From JADKAV01 sp037046735 (GTDB lineage Bacteria > Actinomycetota > Actinomycetes > S36-B12 > UBA10799), in NCBI GenBank assembly GCA_037046735.1, contig JBAOHC010000021.1:1-64000 (forward strand): a stretch of 64,000 bases of DNA, read 5' to 3'. The translations under genes and the position numbers were made by a program. Every line of letters begins with the position of its first letter. Within the stretch, counting starts at the first letter, position 1. Positions 29,883 to 38,672 of this stretch are shown piece by piece. The notes beneath the pieces were generated by a model. That model did not search any database, was not told the DNA's origin, and was given only the letters and a program-made list of their open reading frames with translations.

Positions 29883-31419
29883 TTAGGACGAGGACACATC
29901 CGGCAGAGTCTCGGTGACCACCTCGTCCCGGGCGACCTCACGCACCTCGAGCAACTTCTGAATCCGGTCGGCCTGCGCACCGTCGCCCAGCACCGCAGCC
30001 AGAATCGCGGTGAGGTCGGCACGGTAGTCGTGGCCGATGGAATGGAACTGTCCGGACTGCTGCTGGGCGGCATAGGCGAGGTCAAAGATCACCTGCCACC
30101 ACGTGATGACCGGCATCCACGCCATGTCGCCGGGGACGTTGCGCCCGCGCGGATGCCGCAGCCAGTACGGTTCGCGATAGGCGAGTTCACCGTCCCAGCG
30201 GGTCACCGGATCGGCATCGTGATCGACGAACCACAGTTGTCCGTGCTCGAAGCCCGTGAGTTGCTGCCAGCGGTCGAGGTGAACCACATTCGGGCAGTGC
30301 AGAAGGTCATTGCGCAATGACGGTCCGCCTGGAGTCCCGACGTTGACCACGGTGTCCACGCCACTCACGCGCCCTTGGTCATCGACGCGCGAGGGCTCGA
30401 GTCGCAGAGCTTCTTGCGCGACGCGGGCGCCCAGGCTCTCGCCGTACATCAGCACTCTGCCGGTCGCGCGCTCGGTGATCCGGTCAAGCAGCAGGCGCTG
30501 GGTGCGGGCACCCAGAGCTACCCGGGGCAAGGAGAGCATGGATGGCAGCACGCCGTACTGCACGACAACGCTTGCCACATCGCCGCGGGTCATGCACTCG
30601 ATCGCGTCGGCCGCGACGTAGTCGGCGTACCCGGAACCCGCCGGACACATGATCAGCAGCGTGGACCGGTCGAAACCACCGAGGCGTTCGAGTTCGGCGA
30701 TCGCGAGGTCGACGCGCTGATCGACGGTGTCGGCGGTGTGCAGGCCGATGTAGACGCGGATCGGTTCCATTGCCGGCTCGCCGAGGGTGGCGATCTCCTC
30801 GGCGGGGGTGCGCAGCGACACGAACCGCCGACCGTCACGGGCCAGGGTGCCGTAATCGACCTGAGAGGCCGGACCGCCGGACACGTAGGGGTTGTCGGGG
30901 GCCTCCGCGCAGCGCCGGGTCAGCCCGGTTACCCACCTCGCGCAGCTTGCCCAACTCCCACTGGGCTCCGGCATATCCGACAGCGGCCAGGACCCCGACC
31001 GCGCCGAGACCGACAGCGGCACCCCAGAGGGTTTGCGAGCCTCCCCGGCGCCCCGCGATGGCCCCGCCCGCAGCCAGGCTGCCCGCAACCGCCCACCGCG
31101 GCAGGTGCCCGACGATCATCCCGGCGGCGACACCGGCCGCGACCGCCTTCGGGGTGTCCTGCGGGCGCGGCTGCCAGTCGGGGTAGGCGCCGCGCTGGGC
31201 CCTCACATGCCGGCTGCCGCGCCAAACCCCTACTGCCAACGCGGCCGGCAGCGCCCACTTTGGCGTCGGCACGTTCGCCACCGGCGTGGCAGCCAGGGCA
31301 ACGGTCCCCACGCACGCCCCCGTGACCAGCGCCTGCTGCGTTGTGCCGCGCGGCACGAGGGTGGGACGCAGCGATTCGACCGCTGCCGCAGCGACGGCGA
31401 TGATTCCAACGCGATTCAC
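29883..31419 (-). CDS. Abhydrolase_9 family membrane alpha/beta hydrolase (frameshift)
   Basis: The N-terminal part is a membrane region (ESLRPTLVPRGTTQQALVTG; AGMIVGHLPRWAVAGSLAAGG; GVLAAVGYAGAQWELGKL) of the Abhydrolase_9_N type. The C-terminal part is the hydrolase domain: NPYVSGGPASQVDYGTLARDGRRFV, the nucleophile MYGESLGAR, VNVGTPGGPS, VDHDADPVTRWD and a terminal HSIGHDYRADL. The parts are in different frames, breaking near 30905; adding or removing a base there gives LREAPDNPYVSGG. The start is probably the GTG at 31419; the frame is open to 31455. Members of this family are actinobacterial and of unknown substrate. It is divergent from the pterin dehydratase gene. Confidence 0.85.
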
Positions 31420-31588
31420 GGTTCCATTTTCGTCCCGTCGCAAACGCGACGGCACGGCGGCGCCGCAGATTCACCCTGTCCAGCGCGTTTGGGCAGTTGT
31501 TGCTGCGACACGCCGCGCGCGATCGCACCGTCTGCCCAATCCGCAATCAACTTGCCTGAACCCGACCAGGGACGGCAACGTTACGTCC

Positions 31589-31873
31589 GTGAGCGAGCAA
31601 CTCAGTGCCGAAGACGTCCGAATGGCCCTGCGGACCCTGCCGTTGTGGTCCGGGGATGCCGACGCGATCCAACGCAGCATCACATTCGCGACCTTCGACG
31701 CCGGCATCGCGGCGGTGGTGGATGTCGGGCAGGCCGCAGAACGCGCCAACCACCACCCCGACATCGATATCCGCTGGCGCACCGTCACGTTCACGCTGTC
31801 CACCCATTCCGAGGGTGGGGTCACCCAGCAGGATCTGGCGCTTGCCCGTCAGATCGACCAGTTGCTGCCATGA
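31589..31873 (+). CDS. 4a-hydroxytetrahydrobiopterin (pterin-4a-carbinolamine) dehydratase
   Basis: A 94-residue protein of the PCD/DCoH family. The active-site block ERANHHPDIDIRW carries the conserved His pair with Pro and Asp, and TVTFTLSTHSEGGVTQQDLALARQID is the last strand and helix. The enzyme recycles the pterin cofactor of aromatic amino-acid hydroxylases. The start is a GTG at 31589. The stop overlaps the ATG of the first WYL gene (ATGA), so it is first in a three-gene operon with two WYL regulators. Confidence 0.92.
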   Translation: MSEQLSAEDVRMALRTLPLWSGDADAIQRSITFATFDAGIAAVVDVGQAAERANHHPDIDIRWRTVTFTLSTHSEGGVTQQDLALARQIDQLLP

Positions 31874-32685
31874 GCACTCGCAAGGCGATCGACCGGCTGA
31901 TCGACCTCGCCCTGGGCCTGACGAACGCTGGACGGGTGGGCCTGACGACACCCGAGATCATGCGCCGGGTGGGTTACCAATCGGACGAAGCCGGCAAGCG
32001 GGCGCTGATCCGCGACCTCGACGACCTGCGCGAGATCGGGCTCGAGATCGACAACGCCGCGCATGCCGGCGAGGACGCCCGGTACGTGTTGCGCCCGGGC
32101 GACGTCCGACTGCGCCTTGAATTCACGCCCGAGCAGCGCACCGCTCTGATGGCAGCACTGGCAACTGGACGGGACACGGTGCGGGTCGACGAGACGCCCC
32201 TTCCTGTGGATCTGAACCGTGTGCAGGAGGCTGTGCGCAGTCGGTGCCTGCTGACCTTTCACTACAACGGCACCCGTCGAATCCTGGACCCCTACTCCTA
32301 CCGATGGTTCCGCCGTGACGTTCTCGTGCTGGGGCGCGACCGGGGTGACGACCTCGTCAAGAGCTTCTCGGTGAGTCGCATGCTGGACCTCGAGATCTCC
32401 GCGCCGGGCAGCGCAGAAATCCCACCCGATGCCGTTGCCCCGAGTCTGGATCCGGTGACCTGGCGGGTCGATCCACCGGTGGAAGCACAGCTGACGTGTC
32501 CGGGTTTCACCGACGATGTCCGCGCGCTGCTCGGCGGGACCGTCGAGGGCGACGTGGTCACAGTGATGGTCACCAATCGCCTGGTGTTCTTCGCGCGGCT
32601 CTTCGAGCTGGGCTCGCGTGCCCGCCTTGACGGACCCCCTGAGTTGCGCGCGGATCTTCGGGCGAGGCTGGAGGTCGCCCTGTGA
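31870..32685 (+). CDS. WYL-domain transcriptional regulator, PafB-like
   Basis: A 271-residue protein. An N-terminal winged-helix region (TTPEIMRRVGYQSDEAGKRALIRDL then LREIGLEID) is that of PafB-type regulators, and the WYL region is DPYSYRWFRRDVLVLGRDRG, with a C-terminal extension after it. In mycobacteria PafB and PafC act together as the regulator of the LexA-independent DNA-damage response. Here the ATG overlaps the dehydratase stop (ATGA) and the gene's stop overlaps the start of the second WYL gene. The assignment to PafB rests on the adjacent pair and on the DExxLRELG-like helix, not on an alignment. Confidence 0.82.
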   Translation: MSTRKAIDRLIDLALGLTNAGRVGLTTPEIMRRVGYQSDEAGKRALIRDLDDLREIGLEIDNAAHAGEDARYVLRPGDVRLRLEFTPEQRTALMAALATGRDTVRVDETPLPVDLNRVQEAVRSRCLLTFHYNGTRRILDPYSYRWFRRDVLVLGRDRGDDLVKSFSVSRMLDLEISAPGSAEIPPDAVAPSLDPVTWRVDPPVEAQLTCPGFTDDVRALLGGTVEGDVVTVMVTNRLVFFARLFELGSRARLDGPPELRADLRARLEVAL

Positions 32686-33620
32686 AACGCACCAAGGCGG
32701 CCGAGTCGTTCGCCAGGCTGTCGACAGTGCTGAACCTGCTCCACGCCCACCCGGCGGGGCTGCGCTTGGACTACCTGGCCACGCAGGTAGGAATTCCGGA
32801 AGCCGCGTTGCGCGAGGAACTGCTCACCTACTACACCGCCGAAACGTTGGCCGTGCGACCCGACACTCTCGTGTTCATGTCCGCGCACGGTGACGAGGAC
32901 GACCCGGCATCCGCCGAGATCGTCAAGGTGGTCACGGACAAGCCGACGGCTGAGCTCGGGGTGGAACTGCTCAGCCCGGAGCAATGTTGCGCGCCTACGA
33001 AAGCGGCCTGGATGTCCGACATGCAGCCAGGCGACGAGGCGTTGGCCGCGGCCGTGACGATCATCGGCGACCGTATCCTGTCTGGTCGCGTGGACCGTCC
33101 TGACAGCCTGCTCGGCGCCCGCATCTCCACTGCCATCCGCGACCGGCGCTGCCTGGATCTGTCGTACTCGAGGGCGTGGCAGCCCGGGGTCGTGCAGCGT
33201 CGCGTGCAGCCGTTGCGCCTGGTGCAGACCGCTCGGGGGTGGGAACTCGACGCCCTCTTCGATGACGAGGTAAGGACGTTCCTGATCGAGCGCATCCGGG
33301 AAGCCACCATAAGCGGCGAGACCTTCCAGCCGCCGTCTGACATCCACGAACGACTCGCCGCGCACCGCCGGGTGACCACGCTGCTTCTCAACATCCCCCA
33401 GCGTTATGAGTGGGTTGTGGACCGTTACGCCGAGCGCAGCACGGTGGTTGCCCAGGACCTTGCCGACGTCACGATCGAAGCGGACTTTCTCCCCCCGGTA
33501 GCGGATCGGGTCGGCCTGATCCTGGTGACGGCACCCGGTGCCTTCGTAATCGAGCCCAACGATCTCAACGAATCCGGACCCAGAATGGCGCGCCTGCTGT
33601 GGGAGCATCACGGGCTGTAG
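32682..33620 (+). CDS. WYL-domain transcriptional regulator, PafC-like
   Basis: A 312-residue protein. SFARLSTVLNLLHAHPAGLRLDYLA begins a PafC-type N-terminal helix-turn-helix. The WYL domain is represented by VQRRVQPLRLVQTARGWELDAL and VRTFLIERIREATI. The GTG start at 32682 overlaps the previous stop (GTGA). The PafC partner normally follows PafB in actinobacteria, as here. The proteasome genes that usually neighbour pafBC are not in this window. It ends 60 bases before a GC-rich inverted repeat. Confidence 0.85.
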   Translation: MKRTKAAESFARLSTVLNLLHAHPAGLRLDYLATQVGIPEAALREELLTYYTAETLAVRPDTLVFMSAHGDEDDPASAEIVKVVTDKPTAELGVELLSPEQCCAPTKAAWMSDMQPGDEALAAAVTIIGDRILSGRVDRPDSLLGARISTAIRDRRCLDLSYSRAWQPGVVQRRVQPLRLVQTARGWELDALFDDEVRTFLIERIREATISGETFQPPSDIHERLAAHRRVTTLLLNIPQRYEWVVDRYAERSTVVAQDLADVTIEADFLPPVADRVGLILVTAPGAFVIEPNDLNESGPRMARLLWEHHGL

Positions 33621-33945
33621 CCTCCAGCCCCGGCCATCCAGAACGACTGGTCAGAGGCGGCAAATCAGTCTGTCGCAAGCCCCCTCTAGGGGGTGCGCAA
33701 CAATTCGATGATCAAAGTAATGCAGACCCCTCGCTCCCATGGCAGCGCGGTGAAGGTCGCGAAAGCAGCCGGGTTGGTGAAGGGGGTTCTGCCCCGCCCA
33801 GCACCTGCGGGCCGTTCAGCAAATGTCTGTGCGCGCCGATCCGGGCCGAGAGACATAATGCTGACAGCGTCGCCGAGGGCCGGGTTATCCACCGCGTTGT
33901 TCCTGGTCACAAGTGTTTGTCGTAGCCCCCTCGTACGGTGTGGCA
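33621..33945. other. Gene-free stretch between the WYL operon and 13E12 copy 2
   Basis: No convincing coding sequence was found here in any frame. It contains the inverted repeat at 33680-33693 and, at its right end, the upstream sequence conserved with 13E12 copy 1 (TTTGTCGTAGCC to GGTGTGG). The remainder shows nothing I can assign. Confidence 0.6.
33680..33693 (+). terminator. G/C inverted repeat after the WYL operon
   Basis: CCCCC-TCTA-GGGGG forms a perfect five-base stem 60 bases after the WYL-C stop codon. There is no following T-run, so it is only a candidate terminator for the dehydratase-WYL-WYL operon. Confidence 0.35.
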
Positions 33946-35055
33946 ATGAAGGAATCGTTGGTCGCGGTCCTGGAGGAGATGTTCTCCGACGAGGATCCGC
34001 TGCAGCGGGCGAAAGCGGCCGAGGCGGTGATCGGGTACTGCCACGCCCAGCAGTTGCAGGCGTTTCACCAGGTGTACGTGGAGTCCGAGCTGGGCGCCGA
34101 CCCGGACGGGGTGGTGGTCGACCCGACCCCGCCGGAGATCGCTTGCGCGATGGTGTGGACCCCGGGTGCCGCCTCCTCCATGGTCGATATCGCGGTGGAC
34201 GTGGTCCAAGACCTGCCGATGCTGCTGACCGCGCTGTCCGAAGGCCGGATCGATCTGGCGAAGGCACGGGAGATTGCCACATCCACCCTCGGACTTGAAC
34301 CGGGTGCCCGGCGGGCGCTGGTCGAGCGGGCGATCGACTACGCGGCCACCCGGACGCGGCATCAGGTGCGGGGCTGGCTACCGCGCCAGGTCGACCGGAT
34401 CGACCCGGATGCCGCCGAACGCAGGCGTAAGAAGGCGCGCAAGTGTCGCAAGGTCAGCCTGATCCCGGAACCGGACGGGATGGCCACCCTGTCGGCCTAC
34501 CTCACCGCGGAAGAAGCCACCGCCTGTATGGAGTCGATCCGGGTGCGGTCGAACAATATTCAGGGCAACCGGGAGGCCATCCGGGTGGACATGTTCATCG
34601 AGTTGTTGACGGGGATCACCCCGGCCGAGCAGGTCCCGGTCGCGGTGATCATGACCGATGACGGGGCGGAGATCGAGGGGTACGGTCCGATCGCTGATGC
34701 CCATGCGGATGAGCTGCTGCGCCGCCTCGAACTGCCCTCGGCGATCATCCGGCTGACCATGCCCCAACTGCAGGCCGGGTACCTGCCCACCCTGAAAATG
34801 CGCCGCTACGTCCGAACCCGCGACCGGCACTGCCGGTTCCCGGGCTGCCGACGGCCCGCCCGCAACTGCGACCTCGACCACATCGTCCCCTGGCCGCAGG
34901 GCATGACCGATGTGGCCAATCTGCAGGCGTTGTGCAGGTACCACCACCGGATCAAAACCCACAGCGGCTGGCGGGTGGAACGCGGACCGGACAACACCAC
35001 CATCTGGATCAGCCCCCGCGGCAAGCGATACACCAGCCGACCCGACGACCCGTAA
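33946..35055 (+). CDS. 13E12-repeat family DUF222/HNH endonuclease protein, copy 2
   Basis: A 369-residue protein of the same length as copy 1, aligning without gaps, with about 56 differing residues (about 85% identity). The DUF222 half and the HNH half (CRFPGCRRPARNCDLDHIVPWPQGMTDVANL then CRYHHRIK; zinc cysteines, DH, N and H all kept) are intact. Differences cluster in the middle (ESIRVRSNNIQGNREAIR) and near VRGWLPRQ, while the nuclease core is nearly unchanged, which suggests purifying selection rather than decay. The ATG at 33946 has the same upstream sequence as copy 1. It precedes cysK by 181 bases. Confidence 0.93.
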   Translation: MKESLVAVLEEMFSDEDPLQRAKAAEAVIGYCHAQQLQAFHQVYVESELGADPDGVVVDPTPPEIACAMVWTPGAASSMVDIAVDVVQDLPMLLTALSEGRIDLAKAREIATSTLGLEPGARRALVERAIDYAATRTRHQVRGWLPRQVDRIDPDAAERRRKKARKCRKVSLIPEPDGMATLSAYLTAEEATACMESIRVRSNNIQGNREAIRVDMFIELLTGITPAEQVPVAVIMTDDGAEIEGYGPIADAHADELLRRLELPSAIIRLTMPQLQAGYLPTLKMRRYVRTRDRHCRFPGCRRPARNCDLDHIVPWPQGMTDVANLQALCRYHHRIKTHSGWRVERGPDNTTIWISPRGKRYTSRPDDP

Positions 35056-35065
35056 AGATCATCTT

Positions 35066-35079
35066 CCCGCTCACGCGGG
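35066..35079 (+). terminator. Hairpin shared by both 13E12 copies
   Basis: CCCGC-TCAC-GCGGG, ten bases after the stop codon of copy 2. The stem is identical to that behind copy 1 while the loop differs, as expected if the structure matters. There is no T-run. Confidence 0.45.
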
Positions 35080-35236
35080 CAGCACCACCGCGGATCACTA
35101 CACGCACCCTTCTCATGCCAGCGTCCCCGCGCGCATCCGCCTTGCCCTCCGGCAGAAGCCCCGCCCGATCACCCGCGGATCCGGGTTTAGCCAACCAGGT
35201 GGTTGCGCATTTCGAAATCTCCTCCAAACTGGACAT

Positions 35237-36169
35237 ATGCACATCGCGAACGACGTGACCGACCTGATCGGCAACACCCCCCTGGTCCGCCTCAACCGCA
35301 TCACTGACGGCGCCCAGGCAACGGTCGCAGCGAAGCTGGAGTTCTACAACCCGGCGAACAGCGTCAAGGACCGGATCGGTGTGGCCATGATCGACGCCGC
35401 CCAGGAAGCCGGTCAGATCGGGCCGGACACCGTGATCGTCGAGCCGACGAGCGGCAACACCGGCATCGCGCTGGCCATGGTCTGCGCCGCCCGCGGCATC
35501 AAGTGTGTGCTGACCATGCCCGAGACCATGAGTGTGGAGCGCCGGATGTTGCTGCGCGCCTTCGGGGCCGAGCTGATCCTGACCCCCGGCCCGGAGGGCA
35601 TGGGCGGGGCGATCGCGAGGGCTGAGGGGCTGGCGAAGGAGCATGAGAACTACGTGATGCCCCAGCAGTTCGCCAACCCGGCCAACCCCGCGATCCACCG
35701 TGCAACGACCGCTGAGGAGGTATGGCGCGACACCGATGGCGAGGTCGACATCTTCGTGTCAGGCGTGGGCACCGGCGGCACGATCACCGGGGTCGGGCAG
35801 GTTCTGAAGGAGCGCAAGCCGGGTGTGCAGGTGATCGCGGTGGAGCCCTCGGCCTCACCGGTGCTGTCCGGCGGCGCCAAGGGACCTCACCCCCTGCAGG
35901 GCATCGGGGCCGGTTTTGTGCCCGAAGTACTCGACACCGAGGTCTATGACGAGGTCATCCAGGTCGACAATGATGACGCAATGTCGACGGCCCGTCGGGC
36001 GGCCCGCGAGGAGGGCCTGCTGGTCGGGATCTCGTCGGGAGCTGCGCTGCGGGCGGCGATCGACGTGGCGCATCGTCCGGAGAACGCCGGCAAGCTGATC
36101 GTCGTGGTGATCCCATCCTTCGGCGAGCGGTACCTCAGCACAGCCCTCTTCGCCGACCTCGCAGGGTAG
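35237..36169 (+). CDS. cysK: Cysteine synthase (O-acetylserine sulfhydrylase)
   Basis: A 310-residue PLP enzyme making cysteine from O-acetylserine and sulfide. The PLP lysine is Lys44 in NSVKDRIG; TSGNTG (71-76) is the substrate-binding loop; GVGTGGTITGVG binds the PLP phosphate; and VGISSGAAL near the end holds the pyridine-N-binding serine. The ATG at 35237 is where the family starts (IANDVTDLIGNTPLVRLN). Its stop abuts the stop of a convergent MFS gene that belongs to a cysE operon, so both steps of cysteine synthesis are coded here. Confidence 0.96.
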   Translation: MHIANDVTDLIGNTPLVRLNRITDGAQATVAAKLEFYNPANSVKDRIGVAMIDAAQEAGQIGPDTVIVEPTSGNTGIALAMVCAARGIKCVLTMPETMSVERRMLLRAFGAELILTPGPEGMGGAIARAEGLAKEHENYVMPQQFANPANPAIHRATTAEEVWRDTDGEVDIFVSGVGTGGTITGVGQVLKERKPGVQVIAVEPSASPVLSGGAKGPHPLQGIGAGFVPEVLDTEVYDEVIQVDNDDAMSTARRAAREEGLLVGISSGAALRAAIDVAHRPENAGKLIVVVIPSFGERYLSTALFADLAG

Positions 36170-37357
36170 TCAGGCGGGCACCGGCTCCGCGGCTCGCTCC
36201 AGGCGCCGCAGACCCGGCATCCGCACCCAGAAGATGATCCCAGCCAGACCCGCACATACCGCGCACAGGCCGAGGGCCAGCGATGGTCCGCGCGCGTCGA
36301 TCGCCGCACCGCCCAACCACGATCCAGCGGACAAACCCAAAGAGATGGCAGCGGTCACCGAAGACAGGCTCTCGGTGAGCCGGGAGTCCGGGACCAGCCG
36401 TTCCACCAGCGCGAAGGCCCCCACCATCACGACCGAGACACTCAACCCGGCGACCAGCGCAATCCCCGCGTAGGCAACGGGGGTGGAGACGGCCATCAGG
36501 GGCAGCAGGCTCACTGTGAGCGTCAGCGTGCCGATCCGCAGCTGCCTCGTGATGGGCCATTCCCGCTTGCGGCCGGCCAGGTAGAGCCCGCTCAGAAGGC
36601 TGCCCAGGCTGAACGAGGCCATGAGGACACCCACCCAGGCGGGATCGGTGGCCTCACCGAAAGCGACTGTTGACACCTGGTAGGTCCCGAAGACACCACC
36701 CACGCAAGCCATCACAGCCACCACGGCCGGCATACCCCGCTGCCGAACGGGATGACCCTGTTCGCGTTTCTTGGGGGCGAAGGCGGGCGGAGCGGTGGCA
36801 CGCTGCACCGACAGCCACAGACCACCGATGACCAGCAGTGCGGCAGCGGTCAACACGGCCAGCACAGGTGAGACCGCCAAGGCGAGCATCGACGCAGCCA
36901 GCGGTCCAACGATGAGGGCGCCTTCGTCCAGAGCCGTTTCGAGCGCGAAGGCGCTGGTCCGCACCTGCGGATCGTCGACCATCTCGGTCCAGCGGGCACG
37001 GACCATGGATCCCATCATGGGCATACACGCGCCAGCCAGGGCAGCCACCGGGATCCACAGGGGACCGGAAACCAGCACCAAGATGACCAGGCAGGCGGCG
37101 TGGGCCACCACGAGCAGCGGCAGCACCCGGCTCTGCCCGAATCGGTCAGCGGCCCTGGACCCGTACGGGGCGACCAGCGCCATGGCCAGCGTCTGCGCGC
37201 CGGTGACCGCTCCGGCCAGCGCGTAGGAACCTGTGCGGTCGACGACCAGCAAGGTGATGCCCAGCGTGACCATCGACATGGGGACACGACCGAGTAGTCC
37301 CGCTGCCGTCATCGGCCGGGCGCCGGGGATCGCCAGCAGGCCACGCATTGTCCGCAC
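36170..37357 (-). CDS. MFS transporter next to cysE and cysK
   Basis: A 395-residue protein with about twelve hydrophobic helices and the loop motif YGSRAADRFGQSRVLPLLV (GxxxDRxGxx type, residues about 65-85). It follows cysE by 47 bases on the same strand and probably shares its transcript. The gene is convergent with cysK, with no bases between the two stops. The family is mixed (MFS_1), and the substrate is unknown; from context, export of cysteine or O-acetylserine is possible but unproven. Confidence 0.87.
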   Translation of the reverse strand: MRTMRGLLAIPGARPMTAAGLLGRVPMSMVTLGITLLVVDRTGSYALAGAVTGAQTLAMALVAPYGSRAADRFGQSRVLPLLVVAHAACLVILVLVSGPLWIPVAALAGACMPMMGSMVRARWTEMVDDPQVRTSAFALETALDEGALIVGPLAASMLALAVSPVLAVLTAAALLVIGGLWLSVQRATAPPAFAPKKREQGHPVRQRGMPAVVAVMACVGGVFGTYQVSTVAFGEATDPAWVGVLMASFSLGSLLSGLYLAGRKREWPITRQLRIGTLTLTVSLLPLMAVSTPVAYAGIALVAGLSVSVVMVGAFALVERLVPDSRLTESLSSVTAAISLGLSAGSWLGGAAIDARGPSLALGLCAVCAGLAGIIFWVRMPGLRRLERAAEPVPA

Positions 37358-37404
37358 GCAAGGGTCTACCCCAAAAGGCGCTGCTTACAGCAGACGAGCA
37401 CGGA

Positions 37405-38250
37405 TCAGATGCCGCCGCCGTCGGTGAAACTCTCCACCTGGGTACGCGCCTGGGTGACATAACTGCCGGGCGGAAGATCGTGGGTCACCCACACACCGCC
37501 ACCGATTATGGAGCCGCGGCCCACGGTGATCCGTCCCAGAACCGTTGCCCCGGAGTAGATCGTGACGTCGTCCTCCACGATCGGATGCCGCGGCATCCCC
37601 TTGGGCACGCCGTCAAGCTTCTTCGCACCCAGGGTCACATGCTGGTAGAGCCGCACGTTGTCCCCGATGATGGCCGTCTCTCCGATCACCACTCCGGTGC
37701 CGTGATCAATGAAGAAGCCCCCGCCAATAGCGGCCCCCGGGTGGATGTCGATGCTGGTCTCCGCGCGCCCCAACTCGCTGATCACCCGCGCGATGAACGG
37801 TGCGCCAAGCTCGTACAACGTATGCGCGAGCCGATGGTGCATCATCGCGTGGATCCCGGGATAACAGACCATGATCTCGGCGATGCTGCGTGCAGCGGGG
37901 TCACCGCGGTAGGCCATCTCGATGTCGGAATCCAGCAGGTCGCGAAGGGCGGGCAGGGTCTGCGCGAACTGATCGACGATCTCATCAGCGCTGCGCGCGG
38001 TCTCGTTGCCCTGCGCACGCTGGAACTCCAGCTCCGTGGCCACCTCTCCCACGAGATTGCCCAGCGCCGACTCCAGACGCCGGCGCACATACCCGTTCAC
38101 GTCGGGGCCAGCAGTGCCCAGTCGCTGCGGAAAGAGCGCCTTGATCAGGTGGTCCGTGACCTGGTTCAGGACCGCCCGCGATGGGATCTCATGCGCGTCG
38201 TACTGGCGCATCGCCGCCAGTTGGTCCAGCACAGCTTCGGTCGCTCTCAT
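37405..38250 (-). CDS. cysE: Serine O-acetyltransferase
   Basis: A 281-residue left-handed beta-helix enzyme that acetylates serine for cysteine synthesis. The catalytic region SIDIHPGAAIGGGFFIDHGTGVVIG, then QHVTLGAKKLDG and RHPIVEDDVTIYSGATVLGRITVGRG, shows the hexapeptide repeats and the active-site His pair (HPGA and DHGTG). A long N-terminal helical domain precedes it, as in the plant-type/EpsC group. The ATG overlaps the stop of the YCII gene (ATGA). The substrate of the partner cysK is its product. Confidence 0.94.
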   Translation of the reverse strand: MRATEAVLDQLAAMRQYDAHEIPSRAVLNQVTDHLIKALFPQRLGTAGPDVNGYVRRRLESALGNLVGEVATELEFQRAQGNETARSADEIVDQFAQTLPALRDLLDSDIEMAYRGDPAARSIAEIMVCYPGIHAMMHHRLAHTLYELGAPFIARVISELGRAETSIDIHPGAAIGGGFFIDHGTGVVIGETAIIGDNVRLYQHVTLGAKKLDGVPKGMPRHPIVEDDVTIYSGATVLGRITVGRGSIIGGGVWVTHDLPPGSYVTQARTQVESFTDGGGI

Positions 38251-38633
38251 ATGTCGAACTTCTTCACGACATCTTGGACATCATCGGGGAAATCCGTCAT
38301 CTCCTGGATACGACGCACCTCGATGATGTCGCCGGGGGCCGCGGGCACGCGCCGCGCCCACTCGACGGCGGCCTCATGCGAGTCGACCGTGAGCACCCAA
38401 TACCCGCCCACGGCCCCCTGCTGCTGAGTCTCAATCTGCCGGGGACCTGCCTCACTGAACTCGAGGCGCACCGCCGACGCCGGCGGGTGCAGCCCGTCGA
38501 GGCTGACCAGCACACCTGCCTCGGCGAGTGCGGCGTTGTAGGCCATCATCTTCTCCACCATCTCCGCTGAGGGCATCGCCTCCTCCGCGTCCGAGGCGTA
38601 GACGGCGGGGATCATGAACATGATGTAGCGCAT
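38247..38633 (-). CDS. YCII/DGPF-domain protein
   Basis: A 128-residue YCII-related protein of the DGPF type: RYIMFMIPAVYASDAEEAMPSAE, VEKMMAYNAALAEAGVLVSLDGLHPP, and GGYWVLTVDSHEAAVEWARRVP. The signature DGLHPP and the GGYW strand fit the family found with ECF sigma factors, though no sigma-factor gene is next to it. It precedes cysE with a four-base overlap, so it is first in the YCII-cysE-MFS operon. Its role is unknown. Confidence 0.9.
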   Translation of the reverse strand: MRYIMFMIPAVYASDAEEAMPSAEMVEKMMAYNAALAEAGVLVSLDGLHPPASAVRLEFSEAGPRQIETQQQGAVGGYWVLTVDSHEAAVEWARRVPAAPGDIIEVRRIQEMTDFPDDVQDVVKKFDI

Positions 38634-38672
38634 AGGTGCCAGCCTAACTGTGGGTCCTGACACGATAAGGGC

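Larger units (their letters stand above)
33916..35090 (+). repeat. 13E12 repeat unit, copy 2 (with conserved flanks)
   Basis: The duplicated block comprises about 30 bases upstream, the whole gene, and about 35 bases downstream including the hairpin at 35066-35079. Copy 1 lies in inverted orientation at 14712-15885. Neither copy disrupts a recognisable gene. Confidence 0.7.

Noticed and set aside
35056..35236. Riboswitch or T-box before cysK
   Set aside because: No recognisable SAM-riboswitch or T-box elements; only the 13E12 hairpin and an ordinary leader.
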